A stretch of DNA of 64,000 nt from the NCBI RefSeq assembly GCF_018614055.1, contig NZ_JAGGPB010000016.1:114708-178707 (forward strand), written 5' to 3'. Position 1 is the first letter of the stretch; each line of letters begins with the position of its first letter. The notes below the pieces were generated by a model that was not told the DNA's origin, did no database searches, and worked only from the letters and a program-made list of their open reading frames with translations. Below, one piece after another: positions 46,874 through 54,924 of this stretch. The translations under genes and the position numbers were made by a program. Origin of the DNA: Streptomyces sp. ISL-98 (GTDB taxonomy: Bacteria; Actinomycetota; Actinomycetes; Streptomycetales; Streptomycetaceae).

Positions 46874-48349
46874 ATGACGAGCGTGCACGAGGATCGGCCC
46901 GTAGTACGGCCCACGCAGCAGGACGAAGTCGCCGCAGCCGGCAGCGAGCTGATCGGCGGCCCCGTCGGCCGGTGGGCCAGGATGGGCGCCGGCCGACTGA
47001 CACCCGTCCGCGTCATCGCCCTGGTGGCGCTCGGCATGTTCGCGCTCGGCATGGTGCAGAAGATCCCCTGCTACGACTGGGCCTGGTTCCGCGGCACCAG
47101 TTCGCAGTACACGCACGCCTGCTACTCCGACATCCCCCACCTGTATCTCGGGCGCGGCTTCGCCGACGGCCTTGTGCCGTATTTCGACCGGCTGACCGGT
47201 GACATGGAGTTCCTCGAGTACCCCGTCCTGACGGGCCTCTTCATGCAGGTGGCGGCCTGGCTGACGCTCCCCTTCGACGGCTCCGTACAGGGCCGCGAGC
47301 AGGCGTACTGGATGGTCAACGCCGGCATGTTGATGATCTGCGCCGCCGTCACCGCGGTCTGCGTCGCCCGTACGCACCGACACCGCCCCTGGGACGCCCT
47401 GCTCGTCGCCCTGGCGCCCGCGCTGGCCCTCACAGCCACCATCAACTGGGACCTGCTCGCAGTCGCCCTCACGGCCGCCGCGATGCTCATGTGGTCCCGG
47501 GGGCGCTCCCTCGCCTTCGGCATCCTCATCGGACTGGCGACCGCCGCGAAGCTCTATCCCGTACTCCTGCTCGGACCCCTCCTTGTGCTGTGCTGGAGGG
47601 CGGGCAAATTCCGGCAGTACGGTGCGGCAGTACTCGGCGCTACAGGGGCCTGGCTCGCGGTGAACCTGCCCGTCATGCTTCTCGCCCCCGAAGGGTGGAA
47701 GAAGTTCTACACCTTCAGCCAGGAACGGTCCGTCGACTTCGGGTCCTTCTGGCTGATCATCACCCAGCGCACCGGCAAGCCCCTCGACGTCGAAGCCGTG
47801 AACACGTACGCGACGCTCCTGATGGTCCTTGTGTGCGGGGGCATCGCTGCGCTGACGCTGACGGCCCCCCGCCGGCCGCGCTTCGCCCAGCTGGCCTTCC
47901 TGGTCGTCGCCGCCTTCGTCCTGACCAACAAGGTCTACTCACCGCAGTACGTCCTGTGGCTGATCCCCCTCGCCGCACTGGCTAGGCCGCGCTGGCGCGA
48001 CTTCCTGATCTGGCAGGCCTGCGAGCTCATGTACTACTTCGGTATCTGGATGTACCTGGCGTACACGACGAGCGGCGACAAGCACCAGGGACTGCCTCAA
48101 GAGGGCTACCAGCTGGCCATCGCCCTCCACCTGCTGGCGACGCTCTACCTGTGCGCCCTCGTCGTACGCGACATCCTCATGCCGGAGCGGGACGCCGTAC
48201 GGCGTGACGGTTCGGACGACCCGTCGGGCGGTGTGCTCGACGGGTCGGAGGACGCCTTTGTGCTGGGGCGGGCGGCGCACCCTGCGCGGCATGCCGTGCA
48301 CCACTTCGAAGGGCCGCGTGTGGAGTGGGGCACTACGTCCCGGACCTGA
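46874..48349 (+). CDS. GT87-like polytopic glycosyltransferase (DUF2029)
   Basis: 491 residues from ATG 46874 (an ATG 9 bases upstream is an alternative). A 55-residue N-terminal tail leads to about 10-11 transmembrane helices. The first outside loop has QKIPCYDWAWFRGTSSQYTHACYSDIPHLYLGRGFADGLVPYFDR, split by spacing, with the Asp-rich/His motifs typical of membrane glycosyltransferases using polyprenol-linked sugars (GT-C fold). M. tuberculosis Rv0051 sits at the same place after ponA1. It may add sugars to cell-surface polymers; the substrate is unknown. Confidence 0.88.
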   Translation: MTSVHEDRPVVRPTQQDEVAAAGSELIGGPVGRWARMGAGRLTPVRVIALVALGMFALGMVQKIPCYDWAWFRGTSSQYTHACYSDIPHLYLGRGFADGLVPYFDRLTGDMEFLEYPVLTGLFMQVAAWLTLPFDGSVQGREQAYWMVNAGMLMICAAVTAVCVARTHRHRPWDALLVALAPALALTATINWDLLAVALTAAAMLMWSRGRSLAFGILIGLATAAKLYPVLLLGPLLVLCWRAGKFRQYGAAVLGATGAWLAVNLPVMLLAPEGWKKFYTFSQERSVDFGSFWLIITQRTGKPLDVEAVNTYATLLMVLVCGGIAALTLTAPRRPRFAQLAFLVVAAFVLTNKVYSPQYVLWLIPLAALARPRWRDFLIWQACELMYYFGIWMYLAYTTSGDKHQGLPQEGYQLAIALHLLATLYLCALVVRDILMPERDAVRRDGSDDPSGGVLDGSEDAFVLGRAAHPARHAVHHFEGPRVEWGTTSRT

Positions 48350-48361
48350 AGCCCGGGACGT
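48335..48361 (+). terminator. Hairpin after the glycosyltransferase gene
   Basis: 9-bp inverted repeat (48335-48343 and 48353-48361) overlapping the stop codon region of the glycosyltransferase gene, between two convergent genes. Confidence 0.65.
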
Positions 48362-48364
48362 CTG

Positions 48365-48428
48365 CTCAGCGGTCAACCAGCTCGTCGGTCAACTGGCTCA
48401 GCGGTCGACGAGCTCAGCGGTCGACGAT
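48365..48428. repeat. Four 16-bp tandem repeats across the end of the racemase-like gene
   Basis: Four imperfect 16-base units (48365-48380, 48381-48396, 48397-48412, 48413-48428) of CTCAGCGGTCGACGAG type. The last copy codes for the final residues and stop of the racemase-like protein; the others lie downstream and repeat that end out of frame. Confidence 0.85.
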
Positions 48429-49445
48429 GCGGTCGAACTGCGTTGTCGTGTGGCGCAGATGGGCCACCAGCTCCTCGCCCACCTTCGGCTCCTGAGAGTC
48501 CGCGGGGACGAAAAGGATCGACACCTGCATGTGCGGCGGCTCCGCGAACCAGCGCTGCTTGCCCGCCCACACGAACGGCGCGAGATTGCGGTTCACCGTG
48601 GCCAGACCGGCGCGCGCCACACCCTTCGCACGTGGCATCACGCCGTGCAGCGCCTTCGGCGCCTCCAGGCCCACACCGTGCGACGTGCCGCCGGCCACCA
48701 CGACCAGCCAGCCGTCGGAGGCCGCCTTCTGCTGGCGGTAACCGAACCGGTCGCCCTTGGACACCCGGGTCACATCCAGCACCGAGCCGCGGTACTCCGT
48801 CGCCTCGTGGTCGCCCAGCCACAGCCGCGTACCGATGCGCGCGCGGAAGCGGGTCTGGGGGAACTGCTGCTGCAGCCGCGCCAGCTCCTCGGCCTTCAGA
48901 TGGCTGACGAACATCGTGTGCAGCGGCAGCCGGGCCGCCCGAAGGCGGTCCATCCAGCCGATGACCTCCTCGACCGCGTCCGAGCCGTCCGTACGGTCCA
49001 GCGGGAGGTGCAGGGCGAAGCCCTCGAGGCGCACGTCCTCAATGGCCGCGTGCAGCTGTCCGAGCTCCTCCTCCTTCACGCCGTGACGCTTCATCGAGCT
49101 CATGCACTCGATGACGACACGGGCGCCGACCAGGGCGTGCACGCCGTCGACCGACGACACTGAGCGGACCACCCGGTCCGGCAGCGGCACCGGCTCCTCG
49201 CCCCGCCGGAACGGCGTGAGGACGAGCAGATCGCCGCTGAACCAGTCCTTGACGCGGGCCGCTTCGTATGTGGTGCCGACGGCCAGGATGTCCGAGCCGA
49301 AGCGGGTCGCCTCGTCCGCGAGCCGCTCATGGCCGAAACCGTAGCCATTGCCCTTGCAGACCGGCACGATCCCAGGGAACTGATCGAGTACGGACTTCTG
49401 GTGCGCCCGCCAGCGCGCGGTGTCGACGTAGAGGGTGAGCGCCAT
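48414..49445 (-). CDS. Alanine-racemase-like PLP protein
   Basis: 343 residues from ATG 49445, somewhat shorter than the usual 370-390. It has the fold-type III PLP barrel start: IVPVCKGNGYGFGHERLADEA, with the PLP-binding Lys31 in the VxKaNaYGhG position, and ILAVGTTYEAARVKD. I do not find the second catalytic Tyr region in its normal form; the late part reads RIGTRLWLGDHEATEYRG. The gene runs toward the convergent glycosyltransferase gene and lies 70 bp downstream of femX on the same strand. Probably works with FemX on peptidoglycan peptides; whether it is a true racemase is open. Confidence 0.8.
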   Translation of the reverse strand: MALTLYVDTARWRAHQKSVLDQFPGIVPVCKGNGYGFGHERLADEATRFGSDILAVGTTYEAARVKDWFSGDLLVLTPFRRGEEPVPLPDRVVRSVSSVDGVHALVGARVVIECMSSMKRHGVKEEELGQLHAAIEDVRLEGFALHLPLDRTDGSDAVEEVIGWMDRLRAARLPLHTMFVSHLKAEELARLQQQFPQTRFRARIGTRLWLGDHEATEYRGSVLDVTRVSKGDRFGYRQQKAASDGWLVVVAGGTSHGVGLEAPKALHGVMPRAKGVARAGLATVNRNLAPFVWAGKQRWFAEPPHMQVSILFVPADSQEPKVGEELVAHLRHTTTQFDRIVDR

Positions 49446-49515
49446 GGCCGGTCCGGAACCTTTCTCGTGGCTGCGGTGTATCAGAGGTATGAAGGGAAAC
49501 GGGTTCGAACGGAGA

Positions 49516-50634
49516 TCAGCGGCGCGACATGTAGATGTCGAGCGCCTTGTGGAGCACCTTGTTGAGCGGGAAGTCCCACTCGCCGACGTACTCGACGGCC
49601 TCGCCGCCGGTGCCCACCTTGAACTGGATCAGGCCGAAAAGGTGGTCGGTCTCGTCGAGGGAGTCGGAGATGCCCCGCAGGTCATAGACGGTCGCGCCCA
49701 TCGCGTACGCGTCGCGCAGCATCCGCCACTGCATCGCGTTCGAGGGCCGGACCTCGCGGCCGATGTTGTCGGAAGCGCCGTACGAGTACCAGACATGCCC
49801 ACCGACGACGAGCATCGTCGCCGCGGACAGGTTCACGCCGTTGTGCCGCGCGAAGTAAAGCCGCATGCGGTTGGGGTCCTCGGAGTTGAGAACGGACCAC
49901 ATGCGCTGGAAGTACGAGAGGGGGCGCGGCCGGAAGTGGTCGCGCACGGCGGTGATTTCGTACAGCCGCTGCCACTCGGCAAGGTCCTCGTAGCTGCCCT
50001 GGACGACCTCGACACCGGCCTTCTCGGCCTTCTTGATGTTGCGCCGCCAGAGCTGGTTGAAGCCCTTGAGGACGTCGTCGAGCGAACGGTTCGCCAGCGG
50101 CACCTGATAGACGTACCGCGGCTGTACGTCGCCGAAGCCGGCGCCGCCGTCCTCGCCCTGCTGCCAGCCCATCTTCCGCAGCCGGTCCGCCACTTCGAAG
50201 GCGCGCGGCTCGATGTGGGTCGCCTCGACATCCCGCAGGCGCTTCACATCCGGGTCCTGGATACCGGCCTTGATGCTCGGCGCGTCCCAGCGGCGGATGA
50301 CGACCGGGGGGCCCATCTTCACGGAGAAGGCACCCTGCTGCTTCAGGTGCGCCAGCATCGGCTGGAGCCAGTCGTCGAGGTTCGGCGCGTACCAGTTGAT
50401 CACCGGGCCCTCGGGCAGATACGCGAGGTACCGCTTGATCTTCGGCAGCTGTCGGTAAAGCACCAGGCCGGCACCGACCAGCTCGCTGTTCTTGTCGAAC
50501 CAGCCGAGGCTCTCGGAGCGCCATTCCGTCTTCACATCAGCCCACGCCGGGACCTGGCAGTGGCTAGCCGCGGGCAGGCTCTGGATGTACGCCAGATGCT
50601 GCTCTCGGCTAATGGTCCTCAGGGTCAGGCTCAT
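49516..50634 (-). CDS. femX: FemX: peptidoglycan bridge amino-acyltransferase (FemABX family)
   Basis: 372 residues from ATG 50634 with CGAGGAGCGC upstream. The two GNAT-like lobes of the FemABX fold are present: LVLYRQLPKIKRYLAYLPEGPVINWYAP in lobe 1 and LVVGGHVWYSYGASDNIGREVRPSNAMQWRMLRDAYAMG, typical of the tRNA-dependent transfer lobe. LLRRNIKKAEKAGVEV-type sequence marks the coiled-coil-like linker. In S. coelicolor FemX adds the first glycine to the third-position residue of peptidoglycan and is essential. Directly upstream of the racemase-like gene. Confidence 0.92.
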   Translation of the reverse strand: MSLTLRTISREQHLAYIQSLPAASHCQVPAWADVKTEWRSESLGWFDKNSELVGAGLVLYRQLPKIKRYLAYLPEGPVINWYAPNLDDWLQPMLAHLKQQGAFSVKMGPPVVIRRWDAPSIKAGIQDPDVKRLRDVEATHIEPRAFEVADRLRKMGWQQGEDGGAGFGDVQPRYVYQVPLANRSLDDVLKGFNQLWRRNIKKAEKAGVEVVQGSYEDLAEWQRLYEITAVRDHFRPRPLSYFQRMWSVLNSEDPNRMRLYFARHNGVNLSAATMLVVGGHVWYSYGASDNIGREVRPSNAMQWRMLRDAYAMGATVYDLRGISDSLDETDHLFGLIQFKVGTGGEAVEYVGEWDFPLNKVLHKALDIYMSRR

Positions 50635-50746
50635 GCGGGGCGCTCCTCGGCAGGTGTGTCCCCATGGGTCAGGGGCTCCGGCTCTCGCGCCGAAGCCTAC
50701 TGCGCCAAGGGAGCGCCCTGTCTGGCCCCAGGGCGGGCGCGGGGGC

Positions 50747-51061
50747 TTAGCCGAGTACGCCGCCGAAGAGACCGCCGTGCGCCATGCCGAGGAAGAACCC
50801 GATGGCGGATGCTCCGAGGCCGACGATCAGCAGGAACCGCTCTCGCGTCGTCACCGAGATGAACTGGCCGTACGCGCCCGTGAGGATGCCCAGCAGGCCT
50901 GTCCACGAGCTGAGCAGATGCAGGCTGTGGAACATCGCCGTAATGAAGGCGATCGAGCCCAGCACCAGGGTCACGGCCATCAGCGTGTCCTGGAGCGGAT
51001 GAGGCTTGCCGTCGGTGGCGAGGAGAGAGGCCGAGTTGTTTCGTCGCATTGCCTGTGCCAT
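50747..51061 (-). CDS. Small polytopic membrane protein
   Basis: 104 residues. ATG 51061 is chosen because AGGAGGTG lies just upstream; the frame is open to 51271 but the extra part looks random. An N-terminal polar stretch (MAQAMRRNNSASLLATDGKPH) precedes three hydrophobic segments (about 28-50, 55-70, 78-100). No family recognised. It is divergent from the rpsF operon; the 266-bp gap between them holds promoters for both. Confidence 0.8.
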   Translation of the reverse strand: MAQAMRRNNSASLLATDGKPHPLQDTLMAVTLVLGSIAFITAMFHSLHLLSSWTGLLGILTGAYGQFISVTTRERFLLIVGLGASAIGFFLGMAHGGLFGGVLG

Positions 51062-51327
51062 GGAGCACCTCCTGGCGGACGGCGGCGAACGATGACGCCG
51101 CACAGACCCGATGTGTACAGATTGTGGCCCTTGTCGGCCGGATTTCAACCCGAAGGTGGTGAGCAGGTACTCTGTACGGTCTGCACCGGTGTCTGCCCAT
51201 GCCAGGAAATGAGCTCCTCTCTCGAAGAGGCGGCTTGTCAGTGGCGGCCGATACCGTTGCGTACGCATCACGACCCTCCTGCCACGGAACGACCGTGGCC
51301 GCTGAGTCCAAAGGAGGTGGGTTCCAC

Positions 51328-51618
51328 ATGCGTCACTACGAAGTGATGGTCATCCTCGACCCCGATCTCGAGGAGCGCGCTGTCTCCCCGCTGATCGAGA
51401 ACTTCCTCTCCGTCGTCCGTGAGGGCAACGGAAAGGTCGAGAAGGTCGACACCTGGGGCCGTCGTCGTCTGTCCTACGAGATCAAGAAGAAGCCTGAGGG
51501 CATCTACTCGGTCATCGACCTGCAGGCCGAGCCTGCGGTCGTCAAGGAGCTCGACCGACAGATGAACCTGAACGAGTCGGTCCTCCGGACCAAGGTCCTC
51601 CGCCCCGAAACCCACTGA
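51328..51618 (+). CDS. rpsF: 30S ribosomal protein S6
   Basis: 96 residues from ATG 51328, with a textbook AAGGAGG at 51311. It reads [20 protein letters not shown] and [23 protein letters not shown], standard for S6. First gene of rpsF-ssb-rpsR-rplI. S6 binds S18 in the small subunit and is often autoregulatory through the rpsF leader. Confidence 0.98.
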
Positions 51619-51693
51619 GCTCCGTAGCTCAGCGGTAATCGGGTCCGAGTAGCAACAAGCAGCCAGCAGCAATCCCCGCCGAGAGGTTCACCC

Positions 51694-52287
51694 ATGGCAG
51701 GCGAGACCGTCATCACGGTCGTCGGCAATCTCGTCGACGACCCCGAGCTGCGCTTCACCCCGTCCGGTGCGGCGGTCGCGAAGTTCCGTGTCGCGTCCAC
51801 TCCCCGCATCTTCGACAAGCAGACCAATGAGTGGAAGGACGGCGAAGGCCTGTTCCTCACCTGCTCGGTCTGGCGTCAGGCGGCGGAGAACGTCGCGGAG
51901 TCGCTTCAGCGAGGCATGCGCGTCGTCGTGCAGGGCCGGTTGAAGCAGCGGTCCTACGAGGACCGTGAGGGCGTCAAGCGCACGGTCTACGAGCTGGACG
52001 TCGAGGAAGTCGGCCCCAGCCTCAAGAACGCCACGGCCAAGGTCACCAAGACCACCGGTCGAGGCGGTCAGGGTGGGTACGGCGGCGGTGGCGGCCAGCA
52101 GGGCGGCGGCAGCTGGGGCGGAGCCCCCAGCGGTGGCGGCCAGCAGCAGGGCGGCGGCGCACCCGCCGACGACCCCTGGGCCAGCAGTGCACCGTCCGGC
52201 GGCGGTCAGCAGCAGGGCGGCGGCAGCTGGGGCGGAAGCTCCGGCGGTTCCGCCGGCGGCGGCTACTCGGACGAGCCCCCCTTCTAG
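51694..52287 (+). CDS. ssb: Single-stranded DNA-binding protein
   Basis: 197 residues from ATG 51694. The OB fold (residues 1-115) has [20 protein letters not shown] and [35 protein letters not shown] Gly/Gln-rich flexible region with repeated GGQQQGG and SWGG units follows, ending in the acidic tip SDEPPF that recruits partner proteins. It coats single-stranded DNA during replication and lies in the ribosomal operon, as in most actinobacteria. Confidence 0.98.
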   Translation: MAGETVITVVGNLVDDPELRFTPSGAAVAKFRVASTPRIFDKQTNEWKDGEGLFLTCSVWRQAAENVAESLQRGMRVVVQGRLKQRSYEDREGVKRTVYELDVEEVGPSLKNATAKVTKTTGRGGQGGYGGGGGQQGGGSWGGAPSGGGQQQGGGAPADDPWASSAPSGGGQQQGGGSWGGSSGGSAGGGYSDEPPF

Positions 52288-52330
52288 GGCGGGCCCGTAC
52301 CCCACTTCTTGATCACACAGGAGAAACACC

Positions 52331-52567
52331 ATGGCGAAGCCGCCTGTGCGCAAGCCTAAGAAGAAGGTCTGCGCGTTCTGCAAGGACAAGGTCACGTACG
52401 TGGACTACAAGGACACGAACATGCTGCGGAAGTTCATTTCCGACCGTGGCAAGATCCGTGCCCGCCGCGTGACCGGCAACTGCACGCAGCACCAGCGTGA
52501 CGTCGCCACGGCAGTCAAGAACAGCCGTGAGATGGCGCTGCTGCCCTACACGTCCACCGCGCGATAA
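52331..52567 (+). CDS. rpsR: 30S ribosomal protein S18
   Basis: 78 residues from ATG 52331 with CAGGAGA upstream. [20 protein letters not shown] contains a CxxC pair, so this is a zinc-type (C+) S18; the second half [31 protein letters not shown] carries the matching Cys. Such genes often have a zinc-free copy elsewhere that is induced under zinc starvation. Confidence 0.97.
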   Translation: MAKPPVRKPKKKVCAFCKDKVTYVDYKDTNMLRKFISDRGKIRARRVTGNCTQHQRDVATAVKNSREMALLPYTSTAR

Positions 52568-52585
52568 GGGAAGGGTGACCGAAAA

Positions 52586-53032
52586 ATGAAGATCATCCTC
52601 ACCCACGAGGTCTCTGGCCTCGGCACTGCCGGCGACGTCGTTGACGTCAAGGACGGCTACGCTCGCAACTACCTGGTCCCGCGTGGTTTCGCGATCCGCT
52701 GGACCAAGGGTGGCGAGAAGGACGTGGCGCAGATCCGCCGCGCCCGCAAGATCCACGAGATCGCGACCATCGAGCAGGCCAACGAGATCAAGGCCAAGCT
52801 CGAGGGCGTGAAGGTGCGTCTGGCCGTTCGCTCCGGCGACGCCGGCCGTCTCTTCGGCTCCGTCACCCCCGCCGACGTCGCTTCGGCGATCAAGGCTGCC
52901 GGTGGCCCCGAGGTCGACAAGCGCCGCGTTGAGCTGGGCACCCCGATCAAGACCCTTGGTTCGCACCAGGTCTCCGTGCGTCTGCACGCCGAGGTCGCCG
53001 CGAAGCTCGGTGTCGAGGTCGTCGCCGCCTAA
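52586..53032 (+). CDS. rplI: 50S ribosomal protein L9
   Basis: 148 residues from ATG 52586, 18 bp after rpsR with AAGGGTGA upstream. [36 protein letters not shown] is the L9 N-terminal domain; the long connecting helix and C-terminal domain ([16 protein letters not shown]) follow. Last gene of the operon; a terminator follows. Confidence 0.98.
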   Translation: MKIILTHEVSGLGTAGDVVDVKDGYARNYLVPRGFAIRWTKGGEKDVAQIRRARKIHEIATIEQANEIKAKLEGVKVRLAVRSGDAGRLFGSVTPADVASAIKAAGGPEVDKRRVELGTPIKTLGSHQVSVRLHAEVAAKLGVEVVAA

Positions 53033-53058
53033 GCGGCTGCGTCTCGCAGAGCGAGTCA

Positions 53059-53088
53059 AAGGGCCGCACCCTTCGGGGTGCGGCCCTT
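53059..53088 (+). terminator. Terminator of the rpsF-rplI operon
   Basis: Perfect 13-bp GC-rich stem (53059-53071 and 53076-53088) with a TTCG tetraloop, 27 bases after the rplI stop. It ends the ribosomal operon before the convergent MATE gene. Confidence 0.9.
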
Positions 53089-53108
53089 CTGCACGTCACG
53101 GCCCTGCG

Positions 53109-53122
53109 GTTTCACGTGAAAC
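53109..53122. other. parS site 8 (between rplI and the MATE gene)
   Basis: Perfect GTTTCACGTGAAAC in the convergent gap, after the rplI terminator and 6 bases before the end of the MATE gene. Confidence 0.95.
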
Positions 53123-53128
53123 ATCGCC

Positions 53129-54466
53129 TCAGCGCGTGGCGCCCGTGACGACCCAGCGGCCCGAGCGGGCACGCAGCCAGAGGGTCACCATCCGGACGGT
53201 CATCATCAGCATCATCGCCCACCACAGGGCCGTCAGTCCGCCACCGAGCGCGGGCACCAGGAGTGCGACCGGCGTGAAGACCGCGAGTGTCGCCAGCATG
53301 GCCCATGCCAGATAGGGGCCGTCGCCCGCACCCATGAGCACGCCGTCCAGGATGAAGACGATTCCCGAGATGGGCTGGGAGACGGCAACCACCAGCAGTG
53401 CGGGCAGCAGCGCATCACGCACGACCTGATCACTTGTGAAGAGCGGTATGAACAGCGGCCGCGATACCGCGACCAGTACGCCGAGTACCACCCCGGAGAC
53501 GATTCCCCACTGCACCATCCGCCGACAGGCTTCCTGTGCGCCCTTGGCGTCATTGGCACCCAGATAGCGCCCGATGATGGCCTGTCCGGCAATGGCGATC
53601 GCGTCTAGGGCGAAGGCGAGCAGGCTCCACAGGGACAGGATGATCTGGTGGGCCGCGACATCCGCGTCCCCGAGTCGGGCCGCCACAGCGGTGGCGATCA
53701 TCAGGACGGCGCGCAGCGAGAGCGTACGGACCAGCAGGGGGACGCCGGCCTGGGCGCAGGCCCGTATCCCTGCCGCGTCGGGGCGCAGTGACGCGCCGTG
53801 CCGGCGGGCTCCCCGTACGACCACCCTGAGATAGACGGCCGCCATGCCGCACTGGGCGATCACTGTGCCCCACGCTGACCCGGCGATGCCGAGCTCGGCG
53901 CCGTACACCAGCCCCACATTGAGAACCGCGTTGGCGGTGAAGCCGCCGATGGCGACGTACAGCGGCGTCTTGGTGTCCTGGAGACCCCGCAGGACTCCGG
54001 TGGCTGCGAGTACGACCAGCATGGCGGGGATGCCGAGGCTGGAGATCCGCAGGTACGTAATGGCGTAGGGAGCCGCGGTGTCGGATGCGCCGAAGAGATC
54101 CACGAGCCAGGGGGCAGCGGGCAGGACGACCGCGATGACCGCGGCGCCGAGCAGGAGCGCGAGCCAGATGCCGTCCATGCCCTGGCGGATGGCGGACTGG
54201 AGATCGCCCGCTCCGACGCGGCGTGCGACCGCGGCGGTGGTGGCGTAGGCGAGAAAGACGAAGACACTCACGCCGGTCATCAGAAGGGCCGCGGCGATGC
54301 CGAGACCTGCGAGCTGGGGTGTCCCGAGATGGCCGATGATCGCGCTGTCGGCCATCACGAAGAGCGGCTCGGCGACCAGGGCGCCGAAGGCGGGGACGGC
54401 GAGTGCGATGATCTCGCGGTCGTGTTGGCGGCGGCCGTTCTTCGGAGTCGTGGAGGCCTGTGTCAT
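53129..54466 (-). CDS. MATE family efflux transporter (DinF-like)
   Basis: 445 residues from ATG 54466. Twelve hydrophobic helices in two halves; the start REIIALAVPAFGALVAEPLFVMADSAIIGHLGTPQLAGLG is the MatE motif, and the second half repeats it (RTLSLRAVLMIATAVAARLGDADVAAHQIILSLWSLLAF). MATE proteins export cationic compounds against Na+ or H+; many DinF-type members sit near stress genes. Substrate unknown. Confidence 0.92.
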   Translation of the reverse strand: MTQASTTPKNGRRQHDREIIALAVPAFGALVAEPLFVMADSAIIGHLGTPQLAGLGIAAALLMTGVSVFVFLAYATTAAVARRVGAGDLQSAIRQGMDGIWLALLLGAAVIAVVLPAAPWLVDLFGASDTAAPYAITYLRISSLGIPAMLVVLAATGVLRGLQDTKTPLYVAIGGFTANAVLNVGLVYGAELGIAGSAWGTVIAQCGMAAVYLRVVVRGARRHGASLRPDAAGIRACAQAGVPLLVRTLSLRAVLMIATAVAARLGDADVAAHQIILSLWSLLAFALDAIAIAGQAIIGRYLGANDAKGAQEACRRMVQWGIVSGVVLGVLVAVSRPLFIPLFTSDQVVRDALLPALLVVAVSQPISGIVFILDGVLMGAGDGPYLAWAMLATLAVFTPVALLVPALGGGLTALWWAMMLMMTVRMVTLWLRARSGRWVVTGATR

Positions 54467-54924
54467 GAGCCCAATCTAATCTTCCACAGGTAAGAGATGC
54501 AATGCCTTAGTGGTCCTTACCTGTGGACGCTTTGGCGGTTCGGCTGTGTGCCGTTTGTTCTGAACTTGGCGCGGGTGCGAAAGTTTTTCTCCCCCACAGC
54601 CGGTGGATGGAGAAACACCAGGTCAGGGCGGTGGGGGCGTGGGTGCTATGAGTTTGTCCACAGTGCTGTCCCCCGGTCCGTGCACAGGATCTGGAGAGTT
54701 CTCCACAGCAACTGGTCCTTCGTCCACATGGCCTGTGGATAACCAGATTGGCTGACGGTGCCCGCGGGCCTACCGTGGTCCGGCGCCCGCCTTCCGTTCC
54801 GGCCCTGGAAGCCTGTCGAACTCGATGCGCCGGAACCGGAGTCGGGCGTCTTATTTGTCAGAGCCGTGCCGTAAGAAAGAGTGGCACAGCGAGGTCCGCG
54901 AAGCGGACGGGAGGAGGTGGCCCG
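54467..54924. promoter_or_regulatory. MATE/dnaB intergenic region with a DnaA-box cluster
   Basis: 458 bp between divergent genes. It contains a 12-bp inverted repeat (54483-54494 and 54516-54527) near the MATE start, and a run of DnaA-box matches before dnaB: TTGTCCACA at 54654-54662, TTCTCCACA at 54699, TCGTCCACA at 54720, and TGTGGATAA (complement TTATCCACA) at 54734-54742. Two of these are perfect consensus boxes, better than any in oriC here. This suggests DnaA control of dnaB. Confidence 0.75.

Noticed and set aside
44174..47383. A 1069-codon open frame antisense to the PBP and part of the glycosyltransferase gene
   Set aside because: No domain, no ribosome site, and its sequence follows the complement of two well-defined genes. 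GC-skew shadow.
51616..51645. A tRNA-like D-arm sequence GTAGCTCAGCGGTA after rpsF
   Set aside because: The rest of a tRNA (anticodon and T arms) does not follow, so it is probably chance similarity, or an old tRNA fragment that cannot be proved.
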